DNA of 7,315 nucleotides from Pseudooctadecabacter sp. (GCA_020628265.1 JAHDFG010000107.1:1-7315); one strand, 5' to 3'; counted from the first letter of the stretch, positions 1 through 6,582 are shown. Program-made: numbers and translations. The notes: generated by a model not told the origin, from the letters alone.

Positions 1-485
1 GCATAGGCGTAGAAGTGACCGAACCCGCCGCCAAGATAGGGTGCGGAGCCCTGAAGCCAGAACAACCAGTTCAGCGCCTCTGTCCGGTTCTCGATATCCT
101 TGGGCAGGAAGGCCCCGAACTTCTCGGCGAGATACAGCAGGATCGCGCCACTTTCGAACACCCGCACCCCCGTCTCCTTGTCGAAAAGGGCCGGAATTTT
201 GGAGTTCGGGTTCACATCTACGAAACCGCTGGAAAACTGGTCACCCGCGTTGATGTCGATGAACCACGCATCGTATTCCGCGTTGTGACCCGCCTCCAGC
301 AGCTCCTCGAGCATGACCGTGACCTTTACGCCATTGGGTGTCGCAAGGGAGTGCAGCTGCAACGGGTGTTTGCCGGTTGGCAGGTCTTTGTCATGTGTCG
401 GCCCCGAAATAGGCCGGTTGATGCTGGCGAACTTGCCGCCGCTGTCCTGATCCCACGTCCAGACTTTGGGGGGCGTGTAGGTCAT
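1..485 (-). CDS. yghU: YghU-type glutathione transferase / disulfide-bond oxidoreductase, 5' part (3' end outside window)
   Basis: The reverse strand reads MTYTPPKVWTWDQ... for 161 complete codons and runs off the left edge without a stop. It follows E. coli YghU closely: the N-terminal VWTWD and NRPISGPTH elements, GKHPLQL, then a thioredoxin-like fold with TPNG (residues 49-52), MLEELLEAG (58-66), DQFSSGFVDVNPNSKIPAL (82-100), the FESGAILLYLAEKFG motif (110-124), and the start of the helical domain (NWLFWLQGSAPYLGGGFGHFY, 139-159). The TPN motif carries the Thr and Asn that activate glutathione in the YfcG/YghU (nu-class) enzymes, which reduce small disulfides using two glutathiones. A full YghU is near 288 residues, so a little over half is present. 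The start at 485 has AGGAGA at good spacing. The gene lies 81 bp behind the GMC dehydrogenase on the same strand, so co-transcription is possible. Family assignment is very likely; the role beside the dehydrogenase is unknown. Confidence 0.93.
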   Translation of the reverse strand, partial: MTYTPPKVWTWDQDSGGKFASINRPISGPTHDKDLPTGKHPLQLHSLATPNGVKVTVMLEELLEAGHNAEYDAWFIDINAGDQFSSGFVDVNPNSKIPALFDKETGVRVFESGAILLYLAEKFGAFLPKDIENRTEALNWLFWLQGSAPYLGGGFGHFYAY

Positions 486-566
486 GCGTGTCTCCTGAGA
501 TGTCTTTTGACATGAGCTAAGGCATTCAGGGAGACCTGCAAGGCCTAACGTTCAGACAACACCCCT
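486..566 (-). other. Intergenic gap between GMC dehydrogenase and yghU, with two small inverted repeats
   Basis: This 81-bp gap contains a perfect 5-bp inverted repeat, ATGTC-TTTT-GACAT (500-513), just upstream of the yghU ribosome binding site. It also holds an imperfect hairpin at 520-546, where AGGC pairs with GCCT and CAGG with CCTG across an internal loop. Neither is followed by a T-run on the minus strand, so there is no convincing intrinsic terminator after the GMC gene and read-through into yghU is plausible. I see no clear sigma-70 promoter for yghU here. The repeats could be a weak operator or processing site, or chance. Confidence 0.35.
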
Positions 567-2183
567 CTAGGCTGGAACAAGAGCGTCTTCCAAAACCAGA
601 TCCGAACATTTTTCGCCGATCATGATCGCAGGGGCGTTCGTATTGCCCGAAACGATCTCGGGCATGATCGAACAATCAGCAACCCTTAGGCCTTCCACGC
701 CGTGAACCCGCAGTCTTTCATCGACAACAGCGTCCTTGCCGCTGCCCATTTTGCAGGTTCCGGTCGGGTGGTAGATCGACGCCGAATTGTTGCGCGCCCA
801 GTCGAGGGTTGCATCATAGTCGTCCATCGGCAGGCTCTCGTCGGGGCGATACTCTTTCGAGATTTTGGACGTAAGCGGCGCATGACGTGCAATCGTACGC
901 GCAATGTTGACGCCAGCCACAGCCGTGTCGCAATCCGTCTTGGTGGACAGATATTTTGGAATGATCGCCGGATAGTCCCGCGGGTTCGACGATTTCAAAC
1001 GAATCTCGCCGCGCGATTCAGGGCGCAACTGGCAGACGGACATCGTAAAAGCAGAGAACTTGTCAGCCCCCTTGCCCGGGTTCTCGGCCGACAGTGGCTG
1101 CACGTGGAACTGAATGTCCGGCGTTTCAAGATCGTCGCGGGTCTTGAGGAACCCCGTTGCCAAGCTGGCTGCCATCGTCATCGGCCCCGCGCGGAACAGC
1201 ATGTACTTCAGACCGATTTTGGCCTGTCCATAAAGACTGGAGACTTCGTCATTCAGGGTGGGTTCGTTGCACTTGTAGACCAGACGGATTTGCAAGTGGT
1301 CCTGCAGGTTTTTTCCTACCCCGGGCAGGTCGACGGCAACGTCGATACCGTGCTCTTTCAACTGATCTGCCTCACCGATGCCCGACATCATGAGCAGCTG
1401 GGGCGAGTTGATTGCGCCGCCGGAGACGATGATTTCGCGGCGCGCTTTGACGCGGTGCTGGTTGCCCGATTTGTCGGTGTAAAGCACCCCCGTCGCCCGC
1501 TTTCCGTCCAGCTCGATCCGGTCGGCTTGCGCGTGGGTGATGATCTGAAGGTTCGGACGGGACCGTGCGGGGTTCAGGTACGCAACAGCAGCCGAACACC
1601 GCCGCCCGTTGCGGGATGTCAGTTGGAAGAAACCAACGCCTTCCTGATCCGCCCCATTGTAATCAGGGTTGAATTTGTAGCCAGCCGCCTGCGCAGCGGC
1701 GACCCATGCGTCCGTGATCGGTCGCTGGATGCGCATATTGGATACAGAGAGCGGCCCCTGATCGCCGTGAAACTCGTCCGCACCGCGTTCGTTCTTCTCG
1801 GCTCGTTTGAACAGAGGCAGGATATCATCCCAACCCCAACCCGCGTTGCCCATCTGACGCCAGCGGTCGTAGTCCTGCTTTTGCCCGCGGACATACAGCA
1901 GGCCGTTCAGTGATGACGACCCGCCCAGAACCTTGCCCCGTGGCCATTCAATAGAACGACCGTTCAGGCCGGGGTCAGGTTCGGTTTTGTAGCACCAGTC
2001 CACGGACGGGTTATGGATCGTTTTGAAATAGCCGACGGGGATGTGAATCCACGGGTTCCAGTCCCGTCCTCCGGCCTCAAGCAGAATCACCTTATTCTTT
2101 GGATCGGCGCTCAGACGATTCGCGACAACACAGCCGGCGGAACCCGCCCCGACGACCACATAATCCGCTTCCAGCGTATCCAT
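567..2183 (-). CDS. iseJ: GMC-family FAD-dependent alcohol dehydrogenase, probable isethionate dehydrogenase
   Basis: A 538-residue GMC oxidoreductase of usual choline-dehydrogenase length. Visible are the FAD-binding Rossmann motif GAGSAG (12-17) with Glu36 (LLEAG) to bind the ribose, GMC signature 1 (PRGKVLGGSSSLNGLLYVRG, 81-100), GMC signature 2 (GAINSPQLLMMSGIG, 256-270), and the active-site segments YHPTGTCKMG (His472) and SGNTNAPAIMIGE (Asn514/Asn516). No signal peptide precedes the FAD site, so it should face the cytoplasm. Start at 2183 has GGAGG ten bases upstream. The family oxidises primary alcohols to aldehydes and passes electrons to a respiratory acceptor. It is divergent from a TRAP transporter operon ending in an IclR regulator, the gene set described for isethionate use, where IseJ makes sulfoacetaldehyde. 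BetA-like choline dehydrogenase is less likely because no betB, betI or choline carrier is adjacent. GMC family is certain; the isethionate substrate is inferred from context. Confidence 0.9.
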   Translation of the reverse strand: MDTLEADYVVVGAGSAGCVVANRLSADPKNKVILLEAGGRDWNPWIHIPVGYFKTIHNPSVDWCYKTEPDPGLNGRSIEWPRGKVLGGSSSLNGLLYVRGQKQDYDRWRQMGNAGWGWDDILPLFKRAEKNERGADEFHGDQGPLSVSNMRIQRPITDAWVAAAQAAGYKFNPDYNGADQEGVGFFQLTSRNGRRCSAAVAYLNPARSRPNLQIITHAQADRIELDGKRATGVLYTDKSGNQHRVKARREIIVSGGAINSPQLLMMSGIGEADQLKEHGIDVAVDLPGVGKNLQDHLQIRLVYKCNEPTLNDEVSSLYGQAKIGLKYMLFRAGPMTMAASLATGFLKTRDDLETPDIQFHVQPLSAENPGKGADKFSAFTMSVCQLRPESRGEIRLKSSNPRDYPAIIPKYLSTKTDCDTAVAGVNIARTIARHAPLTSKISKEYRPDESLPMDDYDATLDWARNNSASIYHPTGTCKMGSGKDAVVDERLRVHGVEGLRVADCSIMPEIVSGNTNAPAIMIGEKCSDLVLEDALVPA

Positions 2184-2207
2184 TGTGCGAATTCCTCCCT
2201 TCGCGGA

Positions 2208-2226
2208 CTGCCGAAAAATCGGGCAG
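2208..2226 (-). other. Bulged hairpin in the probable dehydrogenase leader
   Basis: CTGCCGA pairs with TCGGGCAG around an AAAA loop (UUUU in the minus-strand transcript), giving seven base pairs with one bulged G. It lies just upstream of the dehydrogenase ribosome binding site, so it would be in the 5' leader if transcription starts further out. It could affect translation or mRNA stability, or be incidental. Its outer arm overlaps the left arm of the larger inverted repeat by four bases. Confidence 0.3.
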
Positions 2227-2280
2227 ACTCAAAATTAATCCTTGCCACACGCTATTAATGCGCCCCAATATTGAGACTGC
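2223..2280. promoter_or_regulatory. Candidate operator: paired 14-bp inverted half-sites
   Basis: Left arm GCAGACTCAAAATT (2223-2236) and right arm AATATTGAGACTGC (2267-2280) are inverted copies matching at 12 of 14 positions. Their centres are 44 bp apart, about four helical turns. The right arm includes the 8-bp palindrome CAATATTG (2266-2273). The pair sits in the middle of the divergent spacer and the right arm overlaps the best candidate dehydrogenase promoter. The operon encodes an IclR-type regulator, a family that binds palindromic or paired sites in such spacers. Assignment to that regulator is inference; the repeat itself is seen directly. Confidence 0.5.
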
Positions 2281-2295
2281 AAGTATCAATCTTGC
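2279..2295 (+). other. Short inverted repeat ahead of the TRAP binding-protein ribosome binding site
   Basis: GCAAG (2279-2283) and CTTGC (2291-2295) form a perfect 5-bp inverted repeat with a 7-base spacer, five bases before the GGGAGG ribosome binding site at 2300-2305. It may be a leader hairpin that tunes translation, or part of an operator. The first two bases are shared with the right arm of the larger repeat, so the elements may be one compound site. Confidence 0.3.
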
Positions 2296-2312
2296 CCAAG
2301 GGAGGAAAATTT

Positions 2313-3545
2313 ATGAAAGCATCAAAGGTGCTCAGCACCATTTCCCGCCGTGATCTGTTCAAGTTAACAGGTCGTTACGGCATTTCGTCTGTTGTTATGG
2401 GGGCCGCTGGCCTGACCGGCGCAGTGACCCTGCCCAACATCGCTAAGGCAGCCGAATCAGAATACGAGAAGCGTTTCGCGAACGAACCCAAGCACACCCT
2501 GACCTTGGGTGCTGCTGGTTTTAACCCGCAGAACCTTCTGATCGAACGCGCTGGCGTTCTGACCTTCGCACGCGATCTGGAAGAGCGCACCGAGGGTGAG
2601 ATCCGCGTCGAGTTTGTTGGCGACAACCAGATCTGTGGTCAGCTGTCCTGCGCCGAGAAAGCTCAGCTGGGCGTTATCGACATGTATTCTGCATCCACGC
2701 AGAACTCTGCCGGTTCCACGCCTTACCTGAACGTTCTGGACTACGCGTACATGTTCCGTACCCGTGCCGACCAGTACCACTTCCTCTACAGCCCCGAATC
2801 TATGGGTCTGCTGCGGGAGCCACTGGAAAGCCGTCACGGCCTGAAGTTCCTCTTCAGCCACTGCGAACTGCGCGGCATCCAGCTTGGCAACAGCTTTGCT
2901 GACAAAGGTCCTGTGACCTCTGTGACGCAGCTGGCAGGCACCAAGAACCGCGTGACGGGCACCCAGCTGGGCCGGATCGCAATGGAACTGATGGACCTGA
3001 ACCCTGTTCCGGTTGCATGGGAAGAAACGCTCGACGCTCTGCGCACCGGTCTGATCGACGGCGCGGAAACATGGGCCTCTGCTGTGGCATACGCCAACAT
3101 GTCCCCTGCTGTGACCCAGTCCGTGGACATGGGCTTCTTCTGCGGCACCGAGCATACCGGCATGAACGCCGCCGTGTTTGATGCAATGGAAGCGCACCTG
3201 CAGGAAGCCATCATGGAATCGGCTTACCTTGCTCAGGTCTTCGTGCAGCACGCAAACGAAGCCGCCTTGGTTAACACCGTGGGCTTCACCGATCCGCCGG
3301 CACCCGGCACGATCTTTGCTGAAAACGATGTGGCTGTGTCGATCTTCACCGACGAAGCCCGCCGCGAAGCCGAAGAGATGTGCTCGCCTGAATTCCAGCC
3401 TGCGGCTTGGGAACAGTGGCGTGAGCGGATCAACGGTTGGGCCGGTGGCCGTGACACGTACCAGGAAATCTATGACCTGGTCCGGAACGGCAACTCCCAC
3501 ACGCTGGCAGAAAACGTCGAGCCCCGCCGCTGGTGGCGCACCTGA
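2313..3545 (+). CDS. iseK: TRAP transporter substrate-binding protein (DctP family), Tat-exported; probable isethionate binder
   Basis: A 410-residue periplasmic binding protein. The N-terminus has a twin-arginine signal, SRRDLFK (11-17), a hydrophobic stretch (23-42) and a likely cleavage site after AKA (44-46). The mature part shows the DctP pattern: RAGVLTFARDLEERTEGEIRVEFVGD, then KNRVTG (211-216), whose Arg213 matches the arginine that binds the substrate's acidic group in most TRAP proteins, followed by NPVPVAWEETLDALRTGLIDGAE (230-252). The start at 2313 has GGAGG seven bases upstream; an in-frame TTG at 2271 lacks such a site and would spoil the signal peptide. Five cysteines (108, 113, 184, 277, 357) are unusual for this family. 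It heads the TRAP operon and is divergent from the dehydrogenase. The family is firm; isethionate is inferred from context, and another small sulfonate or carboxylate could be the ligand. Confidence 0.92.
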   Translation: MKASKVLSTISRRDLFKLTGRYGISSVVMGAAGLTGAVTLPNIAKAAESEYEKRFANEPKHTLTLGAAGFNPQNLLIERAGVLTFARDLEERTEGEIRVEFVGDNQICGQLSCAEKAQLGVIDMYSASTQNSAGSTPYLNVLDYAYMFRTRADQYHFLYSPESMGLLREPLESRHGLKFLFSHCELRGIQLGNSFADKGPVTSVTQLAGTKNRVTGTQLGRIAMELMDLNPVPVAWEETLDALRTGLIDGAETWASAVAYANMSPAVTQSVDMGFFCGTEHTGMNAAVFDAMEAHLQEAIMESAYLAQVFVQHANEAALVNTVGFTDPPAPGTIFAENDVAVSIFTDEARREAEEMCSPEFQPAAWEQWRERINGWAGGRDTYQEIYDLVRNGNSHTLAENVEPRRWWRT

Positions 3546-3698
3546 TCTCAGGCACTGCCTGACAGACCTACGACACGTTTTGGGGCGGGTGGCAGATGCC
3601 TCCCGCCCCATTTCATCCAAGGCCAACAAATTTACAAATGCCCGAAGAATCGCGGCACAGTGTCAGCCGAACGCGCGCTGACCTTGGGAGGGACACGA
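3546..3698 (+). terminator. Intercistronic hairpins after the binding-protein gene (partial terminator / mRNA 3'-end stabiliser)
   Basis: Immediately after the stop codon is a small hairpin, TCAGGC-ACT-GCCTGA (3548-3562). It is followed by a very strong one at 3581-3610: TGGGGCGGG pairs with CCCGCCCCA, then a T-T mismatch, then GGC pairs with GCC around an AGAT loop. Only a short ATTTC follows, so termination would be incomplete. TRAP and ABC operons often carry such a hairpin behind the binding-protein gene, so that the abundant periplasmic protein is made in excess over the membrane subunits. The rest of the spacer, up to the GGGAGGG ribosome binding site (3686-3692), shows nothing further that I recognise. 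Confidence 0.65.
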
Positions 3699-4397
3699 AT
3701 GTTAGAGCTGATAAGCGGCACGGGACAGATCTATGCCGGACTTTGGGGCGTCCTTGTGGACGTGATCACGGGAAATGAACCCGACTTCTTTCCGCTACGC
3801 CGGTTGATGCTGTCGAACGCAGTCTGGATGTGGGGCGCGATAACGACGCTTCTGGGCGGGCTGGTCTTTGCCCTGATTTACCGCGCAGTTCCATGGGTCG
3901 AGCGTAACCTTGAGCCCACATTGATGGTCGTCTCCTATCTGACCATCGGCCTTATCATCTTTGTCGAGGTGATCCGGCGCTTTATCTTTTCCGAACAGTT
4001 TCCGTGGTCGACAACGATCCCCGGATACCTGTTCCTGATTATGACATGGACAGGCTGTAGCTATAACGTCCGGCTGCGGACCCACCTGTCCTTCTCGGAG
4101 TTCCGCTCAAAGATGCCTCGCATGCCGCAATTCGGCCTGTTGATGCTGGATGCGGTCCTTTGGTGGGGCATCTGCCTTCTGGTGATCGTGACGGCGACCG
4201 GCGTCATGGTGAACGCGGGCAACAACTTCATGATCGTGACCGGCACGAACAACGTCATGGTCTGGTGGTTCATGGCGACGCTGCCGATTGCCTTCATGCT
4301 GCTGTCGGCCCGTGTGTTCCAGAACCTCTTCGATGACATCAGCAACTTCAGAAACGGCCGCCCGCTGATCGAGCAAGCCGTGTTGGGAGGGCAGTAA
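3699..4397 (+). CDS. iseL: TRAP transporter small membrane subunit (DctQ family)
   Basis: A 232-residue membrane protein. Hydrophobic segments lie near 42-62, 72-92, 107-124, 147-170 and 186-206. The DctQ hallmark region is present: EVIRRFIFSEQFPWS (90-104), running into a Trp-containing segment (LFLIMTWTGCSYNVR) and RTHLSF (127-132), equivalent to the family's usual R-x-H-I element. DctQ subunits brace the large DctM subunit in the inner membrane. Typical members are about 160-180 residues with four segments, so this one is enlarged, with an N-terminal extension of about 40 residues and probably a fifth segment. The start at 3699 has GGGAGGG six bases upstream. The upstream in-frame GTG at 3660 is less likely because it would place that ribosome binding site inside the gene. 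It lies one base before the large-subunit gene. Family assignment is firm; substrate follows from the operon. Confidence 0.9.
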   Translation: MLELISGTGQIYAGLWGVLVDVITGNEPDFFPLRRLMLSNAVWMWGAITTLLGGLVFALIYRAVPWVERNLEPTLMVVSYLTIGLIIFVEVIRRFIFSEQFPWSTTIPGYLFLIMTWTGCSYNVRLRTHLSFSEFRSKMPRMPQFGLLMLDAVLWWGICLLVIVTATGVMVNAGNNFMIVTGTNNVMVWWFMATLPIAFMLLSARVFQNLFDDISNFRNGRPLIEQAVLGGQ

Positions 4398-4398
4398 G

Positions 4399-5808
4399 AT
4401 GGATACAGGAACCCTCGTTACACTGATTTCCATCGGCGTCACCGTCATGTTCATGTTGGGGATGCCCGTCTTTCTGGTCATTGCATACTGGGTGTTGGGG
4501 ACGTCACTCGCACTTGGCCAGCCACTGGTGAACATCGGCACCGCATTGTCGGACGTCTTTACGGACGGTTTTGCCCTGCTGGCTATGCCGCTGTTCATCC
4601 TGACCGGTGACTTGATCAACCGCGCAGGGATTGCGCGACGTCTGTCGGACTTTGCCTATGCCTGCCTTGGCTGGCTGCGGGGCGGTCTGGCCATGGCGGC
4701 GATCGGCGCGTCGGGTTTGTTCGCTGCGATCTCGGGCTCGAACTCGGCCACGACGGCTACGATCGGTTCGATGCTGCACCCTGAGATGATCAAAGGTGGA
4801 TATGACCCGCGCTTCTCAGCGGCGACCGCTGCTGCTGGCGGGACGGTCGGGATCATCATTCCACCGTCGATCATCTTCATCGTCTACGGCTTCATCATGA
4901 ACCTGTCGATCAACGACCTCTTCATCGCGGGCATCCTGCCCGGTGCGCTGATGGTGCTGGCCATGATCATCACGGCCTTCATCGTCTCGACGATGAACAA
5001 GTGGGGCGTGCTGATCGGGTTGGATCCAATCCGCGTGATGAAAACCGCCCTTGGCGGTTGGCTCGGGTTCTTTGCCATCGGTCTGGTGCTTTGGGGCATC
5101 TACACCGGCAAATTCTCCCCGACGGAAGCGGCCGGTGTGACCGTGGGCTTCTGTGTGCTGGTGGGCTTCATCTGCCTGCCCATCTACAAGATGATGAACA
5201 TCGACGAAGAACGCGACATCAACACCCGCGGCTTCCAGGAGATGATCGTGGTGCGTGGCTTCGGCCCGCGTGAGTTGCCGTCGATCACCATGCGGTCGGC
5301 ACAGATCACGGGTATTCTTGCACCGCTCATCGCCATTTCGGTCGTGATGCAGCAGAACCTGTCGTCGCTTGGTGCCAAGGAGCTGATCGAAGGCTTCCTG
5401 ACCTCCATGGGTGGCTACTATCCGGTGCTGTTCACGGCCATGGCCATCGTGTTCGTGTCGGGCATGGTGCTGGAATCGCTGCCGGTTACGATCATTCTGG
5501 CGCCGATCCTTGCACCGATTGCCCACAGTGTCGGGGTCGATCCGATCCAGTTCGCTGTGGTCTTCCTTGTCGGCGCGTCCATCGGGTTCATTACACCGCC
5601 CTACGGGCTGAACCTTTACGTGGCATCAGGTGTGACAGGGGTTCCGTACTTCAGGCTCCTGCGGTACTCCACCATGTATCTGATCGCTCTGATCTCGGTT
5701 TGGTTCCTCGTGGCCCTTGTGCCCAGCATCTCCAAAACGCTATTGCCGGGCGGCGGGTTCTATAACCTGATCGAAAGCGTCTTCGGCGGGGGCGCGGCAC
5801 CAGTATGA
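4399..5808 (+). CDS. iseM: TRAP transporter large membrane subunit (DctM family)
   Basis: A 469-residue, strongly hydrophobic inner-membrane protein, the channel-forming subunit of a Na+-driven TRAP transporter that takes substrate from the periplasmic binding protein. Recognisable DctM elements are LLAMPLFILTGDLINRAGI (60-78), the glycine/serine-rich AAISGSNSATTATIGS (109-124) with HPEMIKGGYDPRFSAATAAA after it, GIIIPPSI (151-158), KFSPTEAAGVT (238-248), and ITPPYGLNLYVASG (398-411). It is longer than the common 425-435 residues; the excess is mainly a hydrophilic loop at about 263-300 and a Gly-rich C-terminal tail. The start at 4399 has GGGAGGG seven bases upstream, overlapping the end of the small-subunit gene, and its stop overlaps the IclR start as ATGA. 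Co-translation with both neighbours is likely. Family certain; substrate inferred. Confidence 0.94.
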   Translation: MDTGTLVTLISIGVTVMFMLGMPVFLVIAYWVLGTSLALGQPLVNIGTALSDVFTDGFALLAMPLFILTGDLINRAGIARRLSDFAYACLGWLRGGLAMAAIGASGLFAAISGSNSATTATIGSMLHPEMIKGGYDPRFSAATAAAGGTVGIIIPPSIIFIVYGFIMNLSINDLFIAGILPGALMVLAMIITAFIVSTMNKWGVLIGLDPIRVMKTALGGWLGFFAIGLVLWGIYTGKFSPTEAAGVTVGFCVLVGFICLPIYKMMNIDEERDINTRGFQEMIVVRGFGPRELPSITMRSAQITGILAPLIAISVVMQQNLSSLGAKELIEGFLTSMGGYYPVLFTAMAIVFVSGMVLESLPVTIILAPILAPIAHSVGVDPIQFAVVFLVGASIGFITPPYGLNLYVASGVTGVPYFRLLRYSTMYLIALISVWFLVALVPSISKTLLPGGGFYNLIESVFGGGAAPV

Positions 5809-6575
5809 GGGACGGCGTGACGTCTGAATCTATTCCAACCAACCTGCGATTGCTGATCGTACTCGAAGAGGTTGCGCGGATCGGGGTGCCCGTCACCCCG
5901 ACAGAGGTCAACGCACAACTGGGATTGCCCAAACCGACCATCCACCGGCTGTTCACCACGCTGGAGGAGGAAGGGTTCCTTCAACGAGACATCGACGGGC
6001 GGGCGTATTCGCCTGGCCGTCGGTTGCGCGGAATGGCGACAGGCGTTCTGTCATCCCTGCGCATCAGGGCGGCCCGTCTGGCCGTCTTGCGCAAACTCAG
6101 CGCGGAAGTGGGAGAGACCTGCAACCTCGCCCTGCCCGACCGCGACAGCATGATCTATCTCGAACGGGTCGAGACCGAATGGCCTCTGCGCATCCAGCTG
6201 CCAGTGGGGACGACAGTACCGTTCTACTGCACCGCATCTGGCAAGATGTATTTGTCGACCTTGCCCAAGGCCCATCTGGCCCGTTTTGCGGCGTCCGAAC
6301 CCCTTGAGGCGCGCACGGCCAACACCATTACCGACCCCGACGCTCTGATCGCTGAAGTGACGAAGGTGCGTTCGGACGGCTATGCCACGGACAACGAAGA
6401 ATTCATGGACGGTATGATCGCTTTGGCCGTCCCGATCCTTGACGGCAACGGGCGGCTTGTAGCGACCCTTTCGTTCCACGCGCCAACGCTGCGGTTCGAT
6501 CAATCCAAATCGTTGGAATTCCTGCCAGCCCTTCACGCGGCTGCGGCAGAACTGTCCACCCTTTTGCAGGAATAG
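5805..6575 (+). CDS. iseR: IclR-family transcriptional regulator, probable controller of the dehydrogenase/TRAP genes
   Basis: A 256-residue protein of normal IclR length. The N-terminal winged helix-turn-helix runs from about residue 14 to 75, with the recognition region TPTEVNAQLGLPKPTIHRLFTTLEEEGFLQRD (31-62). The C-terminal effector domain shows TASGKMYLSTLP (143-154) and the family signature GYATDNEEFMDGMIALAVPI (192-211), ending in the usual SFHAPTLRF. Such dimers or tetramers bind small carbon-source metabolites and regulate nearby transport and catabolic genes. The ATG at 5805 overlaps the transporter stop (ATGA), implying translational coupling and therefore self-regulation with the operon. 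An in-frame GTG at 5817 with GAGGGA before it is an alternative start that loses four residues. Its likely target is the inverted repeat between the divergent genes. Family firm; isethionate or sulfoacetaldehyde as effector is inference. Confidence 0.9.
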   Translation: MRDGVTSESIPTNLRLLIVLEEVARIGVPVTPTEVNAQLGLPKPTIHRLFTTLEEEGFLQRDIDGRAYSPGRRLRGMATGVLSSLRIRAARLAVLRKLSAEVGETCNLALPDRDSMIYLERVETEWPLRIQLPVGTTVPFYCTASGKMYLSTLPKAHLARFAASEPLEARTANTITDPDALIAEVTKVRSDGYATDNEEFMDGMIALAVPILDGNGRLVATLSFHAPTLRFDQSKSLEFLPALHAAAAELSTLLQE

Positions 6576-6582
6576 ACAGACC

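Larger units (their letters stand above)
2184..2312. promoter_or_regulatory. Divergent promoter/operator region between the dehydrogenase and TRAP genes
   Basis: This 129-bp spacer must hold the start signals for both the minus-strand dehydrogenase and the plus-strand TRAP operon. It is visibly more AT-rich than the flanking genes. It contains a long inverted repeat (2223-2236 with 2267-2280), ATTAAT at 2234-2239 and again at 2254-2259, a GCAAG-N7-CTTGC repeat (2279-2295), and a bulged 7-bp hairpin (2208-2226) that would lie in the dehydrogenase leader. The best promoter-like pair I can see is for the dehydrogenase: TTGCAG (minus strand, 2282-2277), a 17-bp spacer, then ATTAAT (2259-2254), matching the consensus only moderately. 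I could not pick a convincing promoter for the TRAP operon. Confidence 0.6.

Noticed and set aside
15..515. 166-codon plus-strand frame at the left edge
   Set aside because: It is antisense to the YghU-like gene, whose reading frame matches the known family almost throughout.
507..535. TTGACA on the plus strand as a promoter
   Set aside because: There is no matching -10 element about 17 bases downstream and no plus-strand gene for it to serve.
702..1913. 403-codon open frame on the plus strand opposite the GMC dehydrogenase gene
   Set aside because: It is antisense to a gene with complete GMC motifs. Its translation has no recognisable domain and it has no good ribosome binding site; such frames are common opposite GC-rich genes.
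567..2183. Choline dehydrogenase (betA) as the name of the GMC gene
   Set aside because: The family match is generic. There is no betaine aldehyde dehydrogenase, BetI or choline transporter beside it, and the TRAP plus IclR context fits isethionate better.
2271..2312. Upstream TTG start for the TRAP binding protein
   Set aside because: It lies inside the operator-like repeat and has no ribosome binding site. The ATG at 2313 has GGAGG at ideal spacing and gives a proper Tat leader.
2457..3629. 390-codon open frame on the minus strand opposite the TRAP binding-protein gene
   Set aside because: The translation is rich in His, Arg and Val with no domain pattern. The plus-strand frame is a clear DctP protein with a signal peptide.
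4816..5526. 236-codon minus-strand frame opposite the large TRAP subunit gene
   Set aside because: Its His/Asp/Arg-rich composition is the usual shadow of a hydrophobic membrane protein read backwards.
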